NCBI RefSeq assembly: GCF_014077505.1
Contig: NZ_JACGWA010000005.1
Coordinates: forward strand, 1 to 64,000
DNA length: 64,000 bases
Reading direction: 5' to 3'
DNA from: Colwellia sp. BRX10-3
Lineage (GTDB): Bacteria > Pseudomonadota > Gammaproteobacteria > Enterobacterales > Alteromonadaceae
In this document: positions 35,865 through 45,429 of the stretch, one piece after another
How the letters are laid out: each line of letters opens with the position of its first letter
How positions within the stretch are numbered: position 1 is the stretch's first letter
Made by a program: the position numbers and the translations under genes
Notes under the pieces: generated by a model
Database searches by the model: none
What the model saw: the letters and a program-made list of their open reading frames with translations, nothing else
Told to the model about the DNA's origin: nothing

Positions 35865-36875
35865 TTACAATGTAAGGTTTACAGACCCAGGGTCGACCTT
35901 TGATAGTGCTCTACTATCAATAAAGCTCTCTGAGTTTTGGACGCTCTTAAGTCCTCCTATTTGCGCTCCCTTTGCCCAAATAGCTTGAGATTTAATATTT
36001 AATATCAGTGAATTATTCAAACTTAGCTTAAAAATATAATCAGACCAAACCCATTCAATAAAGGCAGGGTCTACATTAAGTTGATCTATCACTATTTTTT
36101 TAGATTCTTCAGGGTTCGAAGCAATATAATCAATGGCGATACGTAACCCTTGGATCACACATTCTGCTTTTTCCACCAGCAGGCTGTCTGCAGTTTGAGA
36201 AATCAAGTTAAAGCTCAACGTGCTTAAACTTTTCGTGTCATGAATTTTTACTTTGTTCTGCAGTAATTGTCGCGCTTGAAATGCAAAAGGTTCCCACGGA
36301 AGAATGGCGTCAACCTCATCATGACTAAAACCTTGTTGTAATTGTTCCGGCTTGTAATCGTGTAACTCAACATCCTCAATGGTTAACCCTTCAATGGCCA
36401 ACAAAGTACTTAATATATATTCACTCGCTGTACCTTTGGTAACCCCTATCCTTTTCCCCTTAAGGTCTAATGTTGATTCAATATTATCAGTAGCACGCGT
36501 TATTAATTTTACGTCATTATCAGATTGCACAAACATGGCGTGGGTAACAAACGACTGTGCAGTTAAACTTTGAAAGGCAATAACCGAGTCAGAACTTGTA
36601 CCAAAATCAACGTTGCCACTCATCACTTTTTCAAATGCGGCATGGCCACCCATCACCTCATCATATTCAACCGTGACACAAGTTTGATCAAAAGCATCTA
36701 TCGCTTTGGCGATATAGAAAGGGGTAGATAGTGGTGTTTTAGAAACCGCGATGGTGATGGGATATTTGTCTTGGCTCCAAGCCTGCTGTAAATAAAAATA
36801 GCAAACTCCAACGCCTACAATCATGAGCATTATAATTAAATATACGAGTGAGTTTTTTTCATGCAAAGTTTTCAA
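35865..36875 (-). CDS. NMT1/TauA-like periplasmic solute-binding protein
   Basis: 336 residues. A hydrophobic N-terminal helix (residues 10-28, VYLIIMLMIVGVGVCYFYL) acts as signal or anchor. The core is ABC-type: ITIAVSKTPLSTPFYIAKAI, GNVDFGTSSDSVIAF, LDLKGKRIGVTKGTASEYIL, DAILPWEPFAFQA. No permease or ATPase gene is nearby. Instead a diguanylate cyclase follows immediately, so it may be a sensor rather than a transport component. Ligand unknown; relatives bind sulfonates, nitrate or pyrimidines. Confidence 0.85.
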   Translation of the reverse strand: MKTLHEKNSLVYLIIMLMIVGVGVCYFYLQQAWSQDKYPITIAVSKTPLSTPFYIAKAIDAFDQTCVTVEYDEVMGGHAAFEKVMSGNVDFGTSSDSVIAFQSLTAQSFVTHAMFVQSDNDVKLITRATDNIESTLDLKGKRIGVTKGTASEYILSTLLAIEGLTIEDVELHDYKPEQLQQGFSHDEVDAILPWEPFAFQARQLLQNKVKIHDTKSLSTLSFNLISQTADSLLVEKAECVIQGLRIAIDYIASNPEESKKIVIDQLNVDPAFIEWVWSDYIFKLSLNNSLILNIKSQAIWAKGAQIGGLKSVQNSESFIDSRALSKVDPGSVNLTL

Positions 36876-37263
36876 CTACTAATTTTGCCTTATCCACACT
36901 TTTGTATGTCATGTGTATGATTTTTGATGCTTATTCCCCTATTAACTGAGGATACTATCCTGATTAGTCTCAGTAACTAGCCATTAAACAATAATCTTAG
37001 CCGCTAAATGAATACTATGCTTTTTTTATTTATAGCATAAAAAGTCAAAAATTAAACCTTGAGCACTCTAGTTAAGGTACAGTATTTTTCATATAGCACA
37101 GTTTTTGCTCTACAAGTAGTAATGTTTTGACAATAAAAGTACTTATAAAACTATGTCCATCAAAGAATATATGTCTCTTTTTCGTTTAATCAAGACCATT
37201 ATCTGATCGTAAACCCCACTCGTTACGTATTATAAATACCGGTAACTACTATGGCAGCATTTA
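36876..37263. other. Intergenic region between divergent genes
   Basis: About 390 A/T-rich bases between the solute-binding protein gene and the flavin reductase gene. ACTGAG (36945-36950) and CTCAGT (36969-36974) form a small dyad that may be regulatory for the binding-protein gene. Nothing else stands out. Confidence 0.3.
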
Positions 37264-37914
37264 ATGAAATATATCAATCACGACGATTTAGTGAACATGG
37301 CACCACGATATAGAGCGCAAATTATTAACAGTTTATCCGGTTTTAAAAGTGCTAATCTTATTGGCACTCGCAATGAGAAAAATATAAATAACCTAGCTAT
37401 TTTCAGCTCTGTGTTCCACCTTGGGGCCTCACCGGCTTTAGTCGGATTTATTTCACGGCCCGACAGTGTTGAACGTCATACTTTAAAAAATATTCAACAA
37501 ACTAAACAGTTTACGATAAACCAAGTGAGTGAAAATTTTTGGCAAGCCGCACACCAAACATCGGCAAACTATGCTGATGACGAGTCTGAATTTCAACAAA
37601 CCGGATTAACGACCGATTTTATTGAAGGTGTTAATGCGCCGTTTGTTAAAGAAAGTCAGCTTAAGTACGCGCTAAAATTAAAAGAAATAGTGCCTATTCC
37701 TCTGAACAATACCTTGCTTGTTATTGGTGAAATAACAGATATTATTTGTGAGCAAGCGGCGATTAAAACTGACGGTTACATTGATATTGAGTCATTAAAT
37801 ACCGTGATGGTTTCAGGGCTCGACAGTTACCATACTAGCCAACGACTTTCTCGGTTAAGCTATGCAAAGCCAGACAAGTTACCAACAAAAATTTCACTCG
37901 ATAACGAAAAATAA
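37264..37914 (+). CDS. Flavin reductase-like (FMN-binding split barrel) protein
   Basis: 216 residues. The segment LSGFKSANLIGTRNEKNINN with LAIFSSVFHLGASPALVGFI and RHTLKNIQQTKQFTIN matches flavin reductase-like domains that bind FMN. Likely an oxidoreductase of unknown substrate, cytosolic. It is followed after 134 bp by a DCC/SDR gene pair in the same direction; co-transcription is uncertain. No strong ribosome-binding site is seen before the start. Confidence 0.8.
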   Translation: MKYINHDDLVNMAPRYRAQIINSLSGFKSANLIGTRNEKNINNLAIFSSVFHLGASPALVGFISRPDSVERHTLKNIQQTKQFTINQVSENFWQAAHQTSANYADDESEFQQTGLTTDFIEGVNAPFVKESQLKYALKLKEIVPIPLNNTLLVIGEITDIICEQAAIKTDGYIDIESLNTVMVSGLDSYHTSQRLSRLSYAKPDKLPTKISLDNEK

Positions 37915-38048
37915 AATCTATTTAGTAAGCTCAAAGTTATCGCTGTAGCGCTCAATATCAATGAATAAACCATTGGTTATAATAACTTAGTTCGTATTAT
38001 GTTTTGATAAATGTAATTTACGCAGACAAAAATTTTAGCGGGTAATTC

Positions 38049-38474
38049 ATGTTAACAATTTTTTATGATGGCAACTGCCCATTATGTGCAACAGAAATGG
38101 CGCACCTGAAAAAGCATGATCAAAACAATGTTATTAGTTTGGTAGATATACACCAAAACGACTTTGCTGCGATCTACCCTAGTGTTAGCTTTGATGCAGC
38201 CATGAAAATATTGCATGGCCATTACAACGGACAGCTTTTATTAGGGCTAGCGGTAACACACAGGGCTTGGACTTTGGTAGGTAAAGGCTTTTGGGTTGCA
38301 CCATTAAATTGGCCGGTATTTAAAACCATAAGTCATTGGGTATATTTAGGTTTAGCTAAATACCGTCATCAAATTTCGGCGCTACTGGCAAAAGCATTTA
38401 ACATTAAAACCACTAACTGTAATTCAGGAACTTGTTATGACAACAGAACAAACACTGATCATCGGCGCAAATAG
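38049..38474 (+). CDS. DCC family thiol-disulfide oxidoreductase-like protein (DUF393)
   Basis: 141 residues. The N-terminus LTIFYDGNCPLCATEMAHLK holds the family D-G-x-C-P-x-C motif of thioredoxin-like DUF393 proteins; LVDIHQNDF and AVTHRAWTLVGKGFWV follow as usual. The C-terminal 13 codons overlap the next gene in another frame, so this tail is not conserved family sequence. Substrate unknown. Confidence 0.85.
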   Translation: MLTIFYDGNCPLCATEMAHLKKHDQNNVISLVDIHQNDFAAIYPSVSFDAAMKILHGHYNGQLLLGLAVTHRAWTLVGKGFWVAPLNWPVFKTISHWVYLGLAKYRHQISALLAKAFNIKTTNCNSGTCYDNRTNTDHRRK

Positions 38475-39183
38475 CGATATTGGCAAAGCCATTGCTGCGC
38501 AAATACAAACTTCAGAAAACACTGACTTAATCTTGATTAGCAGAGGACTAGCTAACAGTAATTTAGTGGCTAGCGAGACAATAAAAGCTAAGGTGACAAC
38601 CATTACGGTTGCAAACTATCAGCCAGAGTCAATTGAGAAAGCTATCGAGCAATTAGTACAATATAATCATGCACCAATAACACGCGTATTTGTCTGTAAT
38701 GGTATTTTGCATAGTCAAAATATTAAACCAGAAAAACGTTTAGAAGACTTTGATGCACAAGCGTTTATCGACGTTATTACATCAAACAGCTTAACGCCTA
38801 TGTTGTGGATTCAAAAATTAACGCCTTTATTGACAGGGAAGTCACCTTGCAAATTTGTGCTATTTAGTGCTCGAGTAGGCAGTATCAGTGATAATCGTTT
38901 AGGTGGTTGGTATAGCTATCGTGCATCAAAGGCCGCTTTAAACATGATGGTTAAAACCGCGGCAATAGAGTTAGCCCGCAGAGCCAAAAATATAAAGTTA
39001 ATTGCTTTTCACCCAGGTACAACTGACACGCCTTTATCAAAGCCATTTCAAAAAAATGTGCCCGCAAATAAACTCTTTACTGCAGAATTTGTCGCTAAAC
39101 AGCTATTAGCCATTGTCGAAGAAACACCATTGGATCAAACTGCAAGTTATCTCGATTGGCAGGGAGATACGATTAACTGGTAG
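38437..39183 (+). CDS. Short-chain dehydrogenase/reductase (C-factor-like)
   Basis: 248 residues. Cofactor motif LIIGANSDIGKAIAAQI, mid NAG equivalent VCNGIL, catalytic Ser in LFSARVGS and Tyr/Lys in WYSYRASKAALNMM. FHPGTTDTPLSKPFQ is typical of the CsgA/C-factor-like SDR group. The start lies 38 bp inside the DCC gene, with CAGGAA as ribosome-binding site, so the two are coupled. Confidence 0.86.
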   Translation: MTTEQTLIIGANSDIGKAIAAQIQTSENTDLILISRGLANSNLVASETIKAKVTTITVANYQPESIEKAIEQLVQYNHAPITRVFVCNGILHSQNIKPEKRLEDFDAQAFIDVITSNSLTPMLWIQKLTPLLTGKSPCKFVLFSARVGSISDNRLGGWYSYRASKAALNMMVKTAAIELARRAKNIKLIAFHPGTTDTPLSKPFQKNVPANKLFTAEFVAKQLLAIVEETPLDQTASYLDWQGDTINW

Positions 39184-39251
39184 CTACTATCAATAACTAA
39201 CTACGTCTTCAATGAAAAAGGTCGCTTTCTGATTCAAATGCACAAACATTG

Positions 39252-39863
39252 TTATTTAAAAGACAGACTAACAATAGCTAAAGAAAATGCTCCAGCTGTC
39301 TTCCTCGTTACTAAAAATCCGACTTCACGAATATTTTCAGATTGTAGAACCGGTGCATTGGGAATATTTCGTCCTCGAAATGATGCTTGAAAGTCAGCCA
39401 ATGAAAAAGTTAACTCTGCTTCTTGACCTGCAATCGTATTAAAACTTTGCTTATAAGCTAAACGATAACCGTCAAGGTTTACGACCATTCTTAACTGATA
39501 AGTCAGTCCATCACCTATGATATTAATAGTTACCGTCTCAAGTTCTTTAGGCAAGGGGTCTATCATGTGAAATACTGAACTGAAACCGCCGTTATTATCC
39601 AGTGAAATATCACCTTCGAATAGCGCTTTATTTTCTTGTAATAAAAAACTACCTTCAGATTTCCCCCCCATAACACCATCGTTAGTTATGCGCCAACTAT
39701 CCAGTTTTTTTTGCTCGGTAAAATCAATCATCAGGGCAGACTCTTTTTTGTCAGTAACATGCATTGGTTTATTTTGCTTGTGTAGTTTTTGGATATCGGG
39801 ACTGGCAGCAGAAAAACCAGCGAAGAGTGTCAATAATGATAGAGAATAAGCTGCGGTTCGCAT
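39252..39863 (-). CDS. Exported CIA30-domain protein
   Basis: 203 residues from the ATG at 39863, which is preceded by AAGAGAG and gives a clean signal peptide (MRTAAYSLSLLTLFAGFSAA). A start 23 codons upstream (39932) would overlap the HAD gene. The mature part has DFTEQKKLDSWRITNDGVMG followed by GGKSEGSF, the hallmark of the CIA30/NDUFAF1 domain, which in mitochondria assists complex I assembly. A periplasmic bacterial version has no established role. Confidence 0.82.
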   Translation of the reverse strand: MRTAAYSLSLLTLFAGFSAASPDIQKLHKQNKPMHVTDKKESALMIDFTEQKKLDSWRITNDGVMGGKSEGSFLLQENKALFEGDISLDNNGGFSSVFHMIDPLPKELETVTINIIGDGLTYQLRMVVNLDGYRLAYKQSFNTIAGQEAELTFSLADFQASFRGRNIPNAPVLQSENIREVGFLVTRKTAGAFSLAIVSLSFK

Positions 39864-39906
39864 TCTATTTGCTCTCTTACTTTTCGAGGATTTTAACCCA
39901 GAGTTT

Positions 39907-40533
39907 TTATACCGAAGCATCGGCAACTTCACAGGTAAAGCTTTGGGTAATTACGTCATTTAATTCGGTGAGTTCGTTCACTACAATACTTGCTAGGTTA
40001 GCATAATCAAGGGTTTCGCCATGCGTGACAAGGCAAGACATAGTATTGGCATTTTGTGCCGCTTGTAGATCATATAAATAGTCACCCACGTATAATAAAT
40101 TTTCAGTGGGAAGCTGCCAAAATTGGGCTAAATACAATAAAGCATCTGGCGCAGGCTTTGCTTTGTGATCAGCTCTAGTTAACAGTATTTCAATATTGAT
40201 ATTGTTATTTTCAATCTTTACCAAAGCCGCTTCTCGACAGTTTCGCGTGACAATAGCGCAAGGAATATCTAGTTGAGATAACAGCGCTAAGAGTTGATCG
40301 GTGCCGAGCAGCTTTTTCGCGTTCAGGGCGTCATTAACTTCAAATTCTACTAGCAATTTATTGGCATTAGCTTGCTGGCTTTTTGGTAGCGCATCAACAA
40401 AATCTAATATGTCGATATTATTTTTGCACCCTAAAGTCGCTCTTATCTTCTCAAAGTTTAACGATGAAGAAACTAAGGTATTATCTAAATCAAATATAAC
40501 GCCCAACAATTTATTTGCTAACAATTTACCCAT
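39907..40533 (-). CDS. HAD-superfamily hydrolase
   Basis: 208 residues from the ATG at 40533; an upstream TTG (40566) is possible but less likely. Motif I is GVIFDLDNTLV, motif II IVTRNCREA, motif III Lys in KAKPAPDALL, motif IV VGDYLYDLQAA. The arrangement resembles phosphoglycolate-phosphatase-type enzymes. It lies 43 bp upstream of the CIA30 gene in the same direction. Substrate unknown. Confidence 0.86.
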   Translation of the reverse strand: MGKLLANKLLGVIFDLDNTLVSSSLNFEKIRATLGCKNNIDILDFVDALPKSQQANANKLLVEFEVNDALNAKKLLGTDQLLALLSQLDIPCAIVTRNCREAALVKIENNNINIEILLTRADHKAKPAPDALLYLAQFWQLPTENLLYVGDYLYDLQAAQNANTMSCLVTHGETLDYANLASIVVNELTELNDVITQSFTCEVADASV

Positions 40534-40801
40534 ACTCCTATTTTTCTTAACCGAAATTAACCACAATCGTGCATTAATTTATTATCAATTCAATTACAGA
40601 TATTTTTTGATATTTACCCATAAGCTTTAGATAAAAGAGCAACCTGAATACCTAAGTAATTGCCGTTGCGAGCAATGTAATTGGCACCATGTTTGTATTC
40701 ATAAAAAACACATCAGCTGCTGTGTAATATCATTACGGGCTAGTCCTAGATTAAGATCAAATCATAGAAATTGATAAGCAAGGAGACTATTAGAATAGCA
40801 A

Positions 40802-42901
40802 CTAGGGTAGCAACTGAATTTGCCATATATTACTGGAGTTAAATTCTACTTGTTCGCAGGCAAAAAAGTCGTGCTTATAGGAAGTATGGCAACTATTTGG
40901 CGTTCGACCTTCAAAGGTATGCACAACTTGCTCAATCGAGTTATCAAGGTTTAGTTCCATGTAACTTTTGTCTAACAAATAATAGATTTTATTGTCACGC
41001 AATTGCCAATGTCGCCATCCAGAAATGGGAAAGCCTTTAATGATGACTGACTCAATACCCGTTTTTAAATCTAATTGGTATAAGCCGTCATGATTGAACT
41101 TAGTGAAATATACTTTCTTATTGTTTCCTTGAACACTATACCCCCCTTTTGTTGTTATTTGCTTTACTTGTTCATTAGCTAGCGATAGCTGCCATATATT
41201 CCACTGTCCATCGACTTCAGCACTAAACATGATGGTTTCTTCAACATAAGCGACTTGGTGCACTTGTGTGAATGTTGCCGCAATTTTTTGCCATTGCTGA
41301 CTTTCTAAAGAATATAGGTATAAAGCATTATTGATACTGGCGACAAGCTTGTCATCTTTAGGCGACCACGCTATACCACTGATATAATCAATTGACTCAT
41401 TAAACTTTGCCACAACAGTCGTTTCATCTGCAGCTTGAATATATATTTGCTCTTCACCCGTTCGATCAGATTTAAAAGCTAGCACGTCAGACCGGTTTCC
41501 AAGCATTGGGGTGAGATTAATCCCACTATTTTTTGTTAGCGGTTTTATCCCAGCCTGATCCTTTGAATAGCTGAATATGTTAATCGTCGTTTGGCTGCGT
41601 TCTGTTAATATCGATCGGTTATCATATCCCTGAGAAATCCCGCCAAATTGATCGCTGTTCTCTTTTAAGATTAAGGAGAGATTATTAACATTAAATTCAA
41701 ACAATCCATCGCTATTTGAAGCTAAAATTTTGTTGTCATCACGCCAAACCAGACCGTAAACATGGTCAATAAATGGTGCGCTAGCCATAATAGAATTATC
41801 ATTGAGATCAACTATCTTAATTTTATCGACTTCATCACCATTGTATTCAACAACCGCTAAGGTTTGGCTGTCTTCGGATATAGCAAAAACATAATCTCCG
41901 GCATTATTCCCCGCTTGTACAGGGTGCGTTATCTGTTGTTTTCTACCGGTATCAAGTTGGTAAGAATGAATTGAGTATGGCTCAGAAATACTCGGCCTAG
42001 ATTTATAGATAAGTCGTCTTTTTTTATCGTCGAATACTAATTTGGTAACGACCCTTTTACCGCAATCCATTATCGGAGTAAAACGCTTTGTTGCCGGCTC
42101 TATTTGAACTATTTCGCAGTGTCTTTGCTGTAAGTTGTTTAATCTTGAGGCGTAGATAAAACCATCAGTTCCATATAGGACATCAGTGTAATAATAATCG
42201 TCATTTGAAATAACTTGCGCTGGACCCATGGCTTTTTTCATATGAATTTGAGCGCTGGCGTCTGCGTCTGCTCGATACAGAAAAAGAAGTGTATTGGTTT
42301 TTGCATCATAAAACCCGTTAAACGCGTTACCCATGGTAGAAGTAACTGGCTGCCTACCGACCACGCCAAATGTTTCGCTGGGGTTTTGTGTAAAGAGTGT
42401 TTTATAGACAAAAATAATAAACAGGGCTAATACCGCAATCAGTAAAATCCATTTTCCATTAAGTGTCGATATTGGAGCAGAGTTATTGTTGGTCACTTGA
42501 AGTTGTTTTACGTCAACTATCAAAGGTTCAACTGGTGTTGTTTCCGGTTCGGCAATCCTAGGTTGCTCTTTATGCGCTAAATCGTGATCTTCTTCTAAAG
42601 TGGGTATTACCGCTAGTCGATACCCTACTTTGCTCACTGTTTTTATCCATTGTGGAGATGATGGGTTATCTTCTAGTAATTTACGTAATTCCCCAACAGC
42701 TCGGTTTATCGCGGCATCACTGACAATTCGACCGCCCCAAACTTGTTCGACTAATTCCTCTCTAGAAATAGCTTCTTGTGGGTGTTTGCAAAAAAACACT
42801 AATAGTTCAAAAACTCGCGGCTCGAATTCGATTTGTTTTGCGTGTTTAGTTAACTTTATCTGTTCGGCGTCAACAACTATATCGCCAAATACAAAACGCA
42901 T
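40802..42901 (-). CDS. CadC/ToxR-like transmembrane regulator with beta-propeller sensor
   Basis: 699 residues. Residues 1-100 form an OmpR-type winged helix (FEPRVFELLVFFCKHPQEAI, EQVWGGRIVSDAAINRAVGE, IKTVSKVGYRL). A single membrane helix follows at about 150-170 (WILLIAVLALFIIFVYKTLF). The remaining 500 residues are TolB/WD40-like propeller repeats (for example LVFDDKKRRLIYKSRPS, IAWSPKDDKLVASINN), placed in the periplasm. One-component regulators of this design sense an external cue directly. It is divergent from two lipoprotein hydrolase genes, its likely targets. Confidence 0.88.
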   Translation of the reverse strand: MRFVFGDIVVDAEQIKLTKHAKQIEFEPRVFELLVFFCKHPQEAISREELVEQVWGGRIVSDAAINRAVGELRKLLEDNPSSPQWIKTVSKVGYRLAVIPTLEEDHDLAHKEQPRIAEPETTPVEPLIVDVKQLQVTNNNSAPISTLNGKWILLIAVLALFIIFVYKTLFTQNPSETFGVVGRQPVTSTMGNAFNGFYDAKTNTLLFLYRADADASAQIHMKKAMGPAQVISNDDYYYTDVLYGTDGFIYASRLNNLQQRHCEIVQIEPATKRFTPIMDCGKRVVTKLVFDDKKRRLIYKSRPSISEPYSIHSYQLDTGRKQQITHPVQAGNNAGDYVFAISEDSQTLAVVEYNGDEVDKIKIVDLNDNSIMASAPFIDHVYGLVWRDDNKILASNSDGLFEFNVNNLSLILKENSDQFGGISQGYDNRSILTERSQTTINIFSYSKDQAGIKPLTKNSGINLTPMLGNRSDVLAFKSDRTGEEQIYIQAADETTVVAKFNESIDYISGIAWSPKDDKLVASINNALYLYSLESQQWQKIAATFTQVHQVAYVEETIMFSAEVDGQWNIWQLSLANEQVKQITTKGGYSVQGNNKKVYFTKFNHDGLYQLDLKTGIESVIIKGFPISGWRHWQLRDNKIYYLLDKSYMELNLDNSIEQVVHTFEGRTPNSCHTSYKHDFFACEQVEFNSSNIWQIQLLP

Positions 42902-43019
42902 TTAAAACTCCACTATTTTAGTCATCATTATCATTTCATTATTAAACCATTGTTACCTCTTTATTGTATCAAATCAAGAAACTGACAAACTCAAGCTTCA
43001 AATACTTAAAAGGAATATT

Positions 43020-43919
43020 ATGAAAAACACCATGGTTAATACAACCCTGCTAACACTTGCTATATCTTTACCAAGCTTACTTATGGGATGTGGGGGTGGA
43101 GGCAAAGACCCGGTAAAACCACCGGTAAAACCGCCAATTAGTGGTGCAGCTCAATGTGCAGGAAAGTCGCTTGATGAAGGAACAAGCTGTATGACTTTAG
43201 AGAACCGAGATGCGATTGTTTATAAACCTGCAAGCCCCCTAAAAGGCATAGCATTATTTTTACATGGTTCGCCTGGTTCAGCTAAAAAAGTCAGTCTACT
43301 TTTTGACGCTAAATCTATTAGTGACAGCCAGCAATTAGTATCAGTATCTCCTCAAGGTTTGGATAACATGTGGGGATGGAACAGTTTAAATACTCAAGCT
43401 AATCAAAGTAATGCGGATGTCGATTATATTGTTAATTTGTTCACTAAACTTAGAGCTGAAAATAATATTACTAGTGATAAAGTCTATATATTTGGCTACT
43501 CAGCGGGAGGATTTATGGGCTATAAGTTAGCTTGCCAAATTCCAGAACAGATAACCGCTTTTGTTTCTATTGCAGGACAATTTCGCGGTGACTTTAATGA
43601 ATGCTCAACCTCTACACCTATCACTTTACATCACTTTCATAGCCCACAAGATTCAGAAGTTCCAATCAATGGAAGAAATACGGGGGGAATAAAGTCAGTT
43701 CACGAAACACTAGCTCATTGGCGGTTAATTAATGGTTGCAGTGAAATATCCACCACCTTAGAACACCCAAAAGTGATAGAAGCTAGTGAAGGTACTAATA
43801 CTAAAATTTGGCAAGATTGTGTTAAGCCTGTAAGCTTTTCAACTATGAAGAATGTGCCACATGAGAGTAGTTACGACACTGATGTGCTGCAGCAGATTTA
43901 TGCCCCTATTTTTAACTAA
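43020..43919 (+). CDS. Lipoprotein alpha/beta hydrolase (LpqC/PHB-depolymerase-like)
   Basis: 299 residues. Lipobox LLMGC puts the lipidated Cys at residue 24, followed by a Gly-rich and Pro-Lys linker (KPPVKPP). The hydrolase core has LFLHGSPGSAKK (oxyanion region), the nucleophile elbow FGYSAGGFMGYKLA, and acid/base candidates HSPQDSEVP and the C-terminal His of NVPHESS. Probably a cell-surface esterase; substrate unknown. It is followed after 44 bp by a second lipoprotein gene. Confidence 0.84.
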   Translation: MKNTMVNTTLLTLAISLPSLLMGCGGGGKDPVKPPVKPPISGAAQCAGKSLDEGTSCMTLENRDAIVYKPASPLKGIALFLHGSPGSAKKVSLLFDAKSISDSQQLVSVSPQGLDNMWGWNSLNTQANQSNADVDYIVNLFTKLRAENNITSDKVYIFGYSAGGFMGYKLACQIPEQITAFVSIAGQFRGDFNECSTSTPITLHHFHSPQDSEVPINGRNTGGIKSVHETLAHWRLINGCSEISTTLEHPKVIEASEGTNTKIWQDCVKPVSFSTMKNVPHESSYDTDVLQQIYAPIFN

Positions 43920-43963
43920 AATCTAAAAACATCAGTAAACTTAACTTTAACAAGGGGAGCACC

Positions 43964-44761
43964 ATGCGCTCAATCTACTGTCTATTTATTATATTACTAA
44001 CTTTATCTGCTTGCTCTGGTGACTCAACTGAAAAAAATAAGCCGGATGATGATCCAGAAAACTTAGTTCCGCCTAGCGCTAACTTAGCAATTCCTGATAA
44101 TCGCTTTACCAATAATTACCAAGTAGTCATCTTTGGCAATAGCCATGTGGCGGGACTCGATAGCTTAATTAAAACTCTTATCAGCGCTGGTAATCCCTTT
44201 GCCAAAATTAACATTAGCAATGCGGGAGGTGGCTTTTTAGATGACCAATTCAATAGACAAAGAAGAGTAACTTTACTCGAAAACAGGCCATGGACACATG
44301 TTATCTTGCAAGGTCAAAAGTATTCTCAGTCTGGGGCAACAATTTACCCCACAATCGCTGCGAGAGTTTGGATAGATAAGGCTAAAAATCGAGGTATAAC
44401 CCCAATACTTTTTCCTGAACATCCACAAAAAGATAATAACGAAGAAGGAAAGCGAGTTCACAAAATCCACACTGGTATTGCGGCAATACAAAAGTCATGT
44501 GTCGCACCAGTGGGTTTAACTTGGGACAAGGTCATTATTACAGAGCCTGAACTTGCTTTACATAGCAGTGACGGCAACCATGCCTCTGTGATAGGAAAAT
44601 TACTCACTGCTTTTGTTTTTTATGAAGTTATCACAGGTGAATCGGCAGATTTATTGCCCTTTATCGACGGCATTGGTGTAGATCAAGCAAGCCAGCAAAT
44701 TTTAAGGCAATTTGCATCAGAAACCATTCAAGCTTTTCAGCCTTGCATGTTTGATACCTAA
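43964..44761 (+). CDS. SGNH-hydrolase-like lipoprotein
   Basis: 265 residues. Lipobox LSAC with Cys17. After a low-complexity linker comes VVIFGNSHVAGLDSL, resembling block I of SGNH hydrolases with GNSH in place of GDSx, then NAGGGFLDD and WTHVILQGQ. A late SSDGNHAS supplies the Asp-x-x-His catalytic pair. Likely an envelope esterase or deacetylase. It pairs with the preceding lipoprotein hydrolase. Confidence 0.78.
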   Translation: MRSIYCLFIILLTLSACSGDSTEKNKPDDDPENLVPPSANLAIPDNRFTNNYQVVIFGNSHVAGLDSLIKTLISAGNPFAKINISNAGGGFLDDQFNRQRRVTLLENRPWTHVILQGQKYSQSGATIYPTIAARVWIDKAKNRGITPILFPEHPQKDNNEEGKRVHKIHTGIAAIQKSCVAPVGLTWDKVIITEPELALHSSDGNHASVIGKLLTAFVFYEVITGESADLLPFIDGIGVDQASQQILRQFASETIQAFQPCMFDT

Positions 44762-45045
44762 GGAGTTTATATTATATATTTATTTTTTTACTCAGCTAAC
44801 AGAGCCGAATTTACTTAGTAATTTAAATAATAGCTTAGGAATAACTGAGCTATTATTTATTAATTATTTGAGTCATAACAGAAGGTTATTACTTGTGATG
44901 AGTTCAGGGTATTATAGCCAAGTTAAAGGGGCTTATTTAATAATGAAGTGATGAAAGGGTTCAATAAATCACAACACTTAAATCACTTTATATTCATTAG
45001 CTAACAACGACAAAGCGAAGTTTATAGTCGCTAAATGTTTATATG

Positions 45046-45429
45046 CTAAAGCAACGAAGCCTGATCTTTCTTAGCCATTTTACTCACGACTAACTTATAT
45101 GAATTATCAATCATGCGTTCAATTTCACCTTGTGGGATAGAACCATCTAAAACAACCGTGTTCCATTGTGCTTTATTCATATGATAACCCGGTATAACCG
45201 CGCTAAAAATATCACGTAACATAATGGCTTCAATAGGCTCGCACTTTAAGTTGATACAATAGTACCCTGCCATCTTACCATTGGTCCCTTTTTCATTACC
45301 TTTTCCTAAAGCTAATGTGGCAAACATTTTATGCTTGACCTTAAAAACACTAACATCTGACCCAAAAGGGAAGTATTCGATTGCTTCAACTTTATTGAGT
45401 AAATAACTTTTTGCTTGAGTGTTATCCAT
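45046..45429 (-). CDS. MmcQ/YjbR family protein
   Basis: 127 residues. The N-terminus AKSYLLNKVEAIEYFPFGSD, MFATLALGKGNEKG, INLKCEPIEAIMLRDIF, and the HMNKAQWNTVVLDGSIPQGE segment match YjbR (CyaY-like DNA-binding fold). Single gene; cellular role not known. Confidence 0.88.
   Translation of the reverse strand: MDNTQAKSYLLNKVEAIEYFPFGSDVSVFKVKHKMFATLALGKGNEKGTNGKMAGYYCINLKCEPIEAIMLRDIFSAVIPGYHMNKAQWNTVVLDGSIPQGEIERMIDNSYKLVVSKMAKKDQASLL

Noticed and set aside
44712-44951. 79-codon plus-strand ORF overlapping the end of the SGNH lipoprotein gene
   Set aside because: Largely intergenic A/T-rich sequence with no start signal or recognisable protein features.
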